Source: Lutibaculum baratangense AMV1 (GTDB lineage: Bacteria; Pseudomonadota; Alphaproteobacteria; Rhizobiales; Tepidamorphaceae). From it: 53,030 nt of DNA. A program made the translations under genes and the position numbers. Where the stretch lies: positions 1-53,030 of the forward strand of contig NZ_AWXZ01000005.1 in assembly GCF_000496075.1 (NCBI RefSeq), given 5' to 3'. The notes under the pieces were generated by a model. That model was given only the letters and a program-made list of their open reading frames with translations, was not told the origin of the DNA and made no database searches. Shown piece after piece: positions 51,487-53,030 of the stretch (positions are counted from its first letter, which is position 1; each line of letters begins with the position of its first letter).

Positions 51487-52450
51487 AGAAATGCGTCTCG
51501 CTCATGATCTGAAATAGCTCGGCCGGTCCGAACCCACGGCCCGCAAGCTCACGCGAGCGGTCCTCGTCATCGAGCCACGCTACCGCGCGTTCGATGCCGA
51601 CCGACCGCACGAGTTGTTTCGGGTGATTGAGATAGAGGAAGAGGATGTCGGCCTCCCGAGCGAGCAGGTCGTCGCTGGACCGCGCCGACATGTCGTGAGG
51701 GAACGCCTCCCGAAGGAGGGAATGAGACGTTCCCTCCAGAATGTCTCGATAGATCGACACCAGCTCGAACGGGGTGCGGTTTTTGTTGCGGGGACCCGAG
51801 AGGTTTCCCTCACCGTCGCGCACGCGGTATCTTACAATCGGGTCTTCGAACCGCCGCATCCTCGCGCCTTCCCGGCAGGCGCGCACCCAGAGGTCGAAGT
51901 CCTGGAGCTGGATGAGCCCGCGTCGGTAGATGCCGTGGCGCTCGAAGAAGCTCCGCCGTGCCATCGCCGATGGCCCGCACAGGAAGTTCCCTTCTAGGAA
52001 GAGTGTCCGGAGCAGCTCGGCCTCGCTCTCGAAGTTCTCCCTGAAGAATATCGGAAACCTGTAGTACGGCAGCTCCCGGGAGCGGTCGTCGATCAGCCTT
52101 GGTAGGGAGAACACGATGTCGTATCCCCGCTCGATCTGGTCGAGCTGCTGCTCGACGCGATGCGGGAGCGATATATCGTCGCCGCCCAGAAGAGCGACAT
52201 ACTCTCCGCGGGCCATCCGAAGCCCGCGATTCGTGGCGTCGCTCGGTCCGGCATTCTCCTGCCAGACATAAGTCAGCCGTTTGTCCCGTATGTTCCCGAC
52301 GACGGTGGACGTCCCGTCGGAGGATCCATCGTCGACTACGATCAACTCAAGGGTCTGGTGGGTTTGGCCGAGAACCGAGTCGATGGATTCCGCGACGAGA
52401 CGCCTCTGATTGAAGCACGTGATGACCACGCTTACGAGAGGCTCGGGCAT
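51476..52450 (-). CDS. GT2-family glycosyltransferase
   Basis: A 324-residue family 2 glycosyltransferase. The GT-A start is SVVITCFNQRRLVAESIDSV, the nucleotide-binding aspartates are in ELIVVDDGSSDGT, and the metal-binding DXD region reads YVALLGGDDISLPHR. An acceptor-side QLQDFDLWVRACREG follows. No membrane segment, so a cytoplasmic enzyme using a nucleotide sugar. It is the first gene of the minus-strand glycan operon, with ~200 bases of unassigned sequence upstream before an IS3 remnant. Confidence 0.9.
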   Translation of the reverse strand: MPEPLVSVVITCFNQRRLVAESIDSVLGQTHQTLELIVVDDGSSDGTSTVVGNIRDKRLTYVWQENAGPSDATNRGLRMARGEYVALLGGDDISLPHRVEQQLDQIERGYDIVFSLPRLIDDRSRELPYYRFPIFFRENFESEAELLRTLFLEGNFLCGPSAMARRSFFERHGIYRRGLIQLQDFDLWVRACREGARMRRFEDPIVRYRVRDGEGNLSGPRNKNRTPFELVSIYRDILEGTSHSLLREAFPHDMSARSSDDLLAREADILFLYLNHPKQLVRSVGIERAVAWLDDEDRSRELAGRGFGPAELFQIMSETHFCEH

Positions 52451-52652
52451 GCTCGCTCAGTTCCTCGGCGACAGCCATCAAGGTGTGTCTGCTATGAGGA
52501 GGGGGACACCGGGGCCTTGAAGCTACATTGGCATTGAGCTCACTGTCAATGACAGCAAGAAACCGGACAGCCGACCCGATTGTATGCGAGGCGGCCGGCG
52601 CGACGATCGGAACTCTGGCATGCCGTTGCCGACGTGGCGTGACGCCCACTCC

Positions 52653-52812
52653 TCATCCAGTCGGAGCCGGAACCCGGTGGTGATCAACGCCCTCTGCTGG
52701 CGCCAGGCAAGTTCGCCGCCGGAGGCGGTGGGCATATTCGTGTGGTGTGAGCCAGCCGGGGCTCGAGTGAGGCTTCTCGGTGTTGTACAACCCGACGACG
52801 GAACGCCCACAG
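52653..52812 (-). mobile_element. IS3-family orfB transposase C-terminal remnant
   Basis: The minus-strand reading GLYNTEKPHSSPGWLTPHEY matches the conserved end of IS3-family OrfB (rve integrase), where the usual form is YNxxRPHSSLGxLTPxEF. A stop follows about 24 residues later. The upstream catalytic DDE domain is missing, so this is a truncated element. Confidence 0.65.
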
Positions 52813-52825
52813 GACCGAAGAACGT

Positions 52826-53030
52826 CAGCTTCTCTACCCGTGGCACCCTTGGGCTGGGCGGCAGGTTCACGTCCACGATGTGGTCGACAGGTCTGGGATA
52901 GTCCGTTTCCGGTGCACGTTCTCTGACGACGCCTCGGGCCGCTGGCAGGAAGTTCCCGCCTGGATGTTCGACCGAGCTTGCAGCACGAGCCGGCAGATGC
53001 TCGAGGCTCCCCAAGTCGAGCTTTCCGCGG
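52826..53030 (+). CDS. Partial hypothetical protein of a recombinase-associated type, 5' end lost, runs off the window
   Basis: A plus-strand frame without its own start reads LLYPWHPWAGRQVHVHDVVD, then FRCTFSDDASGRWQEVPAWM and FDRACSTSRQMLEAPQVELS. The YPWHPWAGR opening is one I associate with small proteins encoded beside site-specific recombinases or transposases in proteobacteria. Its 5' end abuts the IS3 remnant on the other strand, so it was probably truncated by that element. The 3' end is outside the window. Confidence 0.45.

Noticed and set aside
52584-52901. A 105-residue plus-strand frame and a 163-residue minus-strand frame at the right end
   Set aside because: Neither matches the two recognisable readings there (the IS3 OrfB tail on minus and YPWHPWAGR on plus), which use other frames.

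Overview
The window looks like a chromosomal segment of a high-GC alphaproteobacterium, most likely order Hyphomicrobiales (Rhizobiales). The evidence is a GcrA cell-cycle regulator, an argD-argF-hslO gene string, FdxA-type 7Fe ferredoxin, and DUF3775 and DUF971 proteins. GTG/TTG starts are common and co-directional genes overlap by 1-4 bases. No rRNA, tRNA or CRISPR array was seen.

Layout. (1) 1-1.4 kb: the 3' part of an RTX exoprotein gene with two apparent single-base deletions. (2) 1.5-11.9 kb: a LysR regulator divergent from a catabolic locus: tripartite tricarboxylate transporter (tctC-tctB-tctA), a gamma-glutamyltransferase, a three-subunit FAD/[2Fe-2S] amino- or imino-acid dehydrogenase, RidA and a DadA-like dehydrogenase. 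The set suggests uptake, hydrolysis and oxidative deamination of a gamma-glutamyl, opine-like or D-imino-acid compound. (3) 12-18.1 kb: lytic transglycosylase, small membrane protein, phospholipase D-like protein, aldehyde dehydrogenase, YbaK deacylase and M42 peptidase. (4) 18.3-28.2 kb: a putative outer-membrane protein, an OsmF/YehYXW-type osmoprotectant importer, stand-alone otsA, an L,D-transpeptidase, DUF3775, a PhoR-like kinase and gcrA. (5) 28.5-34.6 kb: argD-argF-hslO, convergent argE, ferredoxin reductase, fdxA and a DUF971 protein.

(6) 34.7-43 kb is the most unusual part. An adenylylsulfate-reductase-like flavoprotein (AprA-like) is followed by a short two-cluster ferredoxin (AprB-like without its tail) and a HEAT-repeat protein. 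Next come a GntR/UTRA regulator and an ABC importer of the nitrate/sulfonate/taurine class. The importer's binding protein ends in a NosL-like domain and its gene has a near-consensus sigma-54 promoter. The importer operon ends with a Crp/Fnr regulator. I do not recognise this as a described pathway.

(7) 43-53 kb is a surface-glycan island bounded by broken mobile-element pieces. It holds a sulfotransferase-like gene, a glycosidase-like gene broken at a G7 tract, a GT61 enzyme, a helical-repeat protein, a 1081-residue GT61 protein with 17 tandem ~38-residue units, and a GT2 enzyme. IS3-family remnants lie inside and at the right edge, and a possible IS110-like remnant lies at the left edge.
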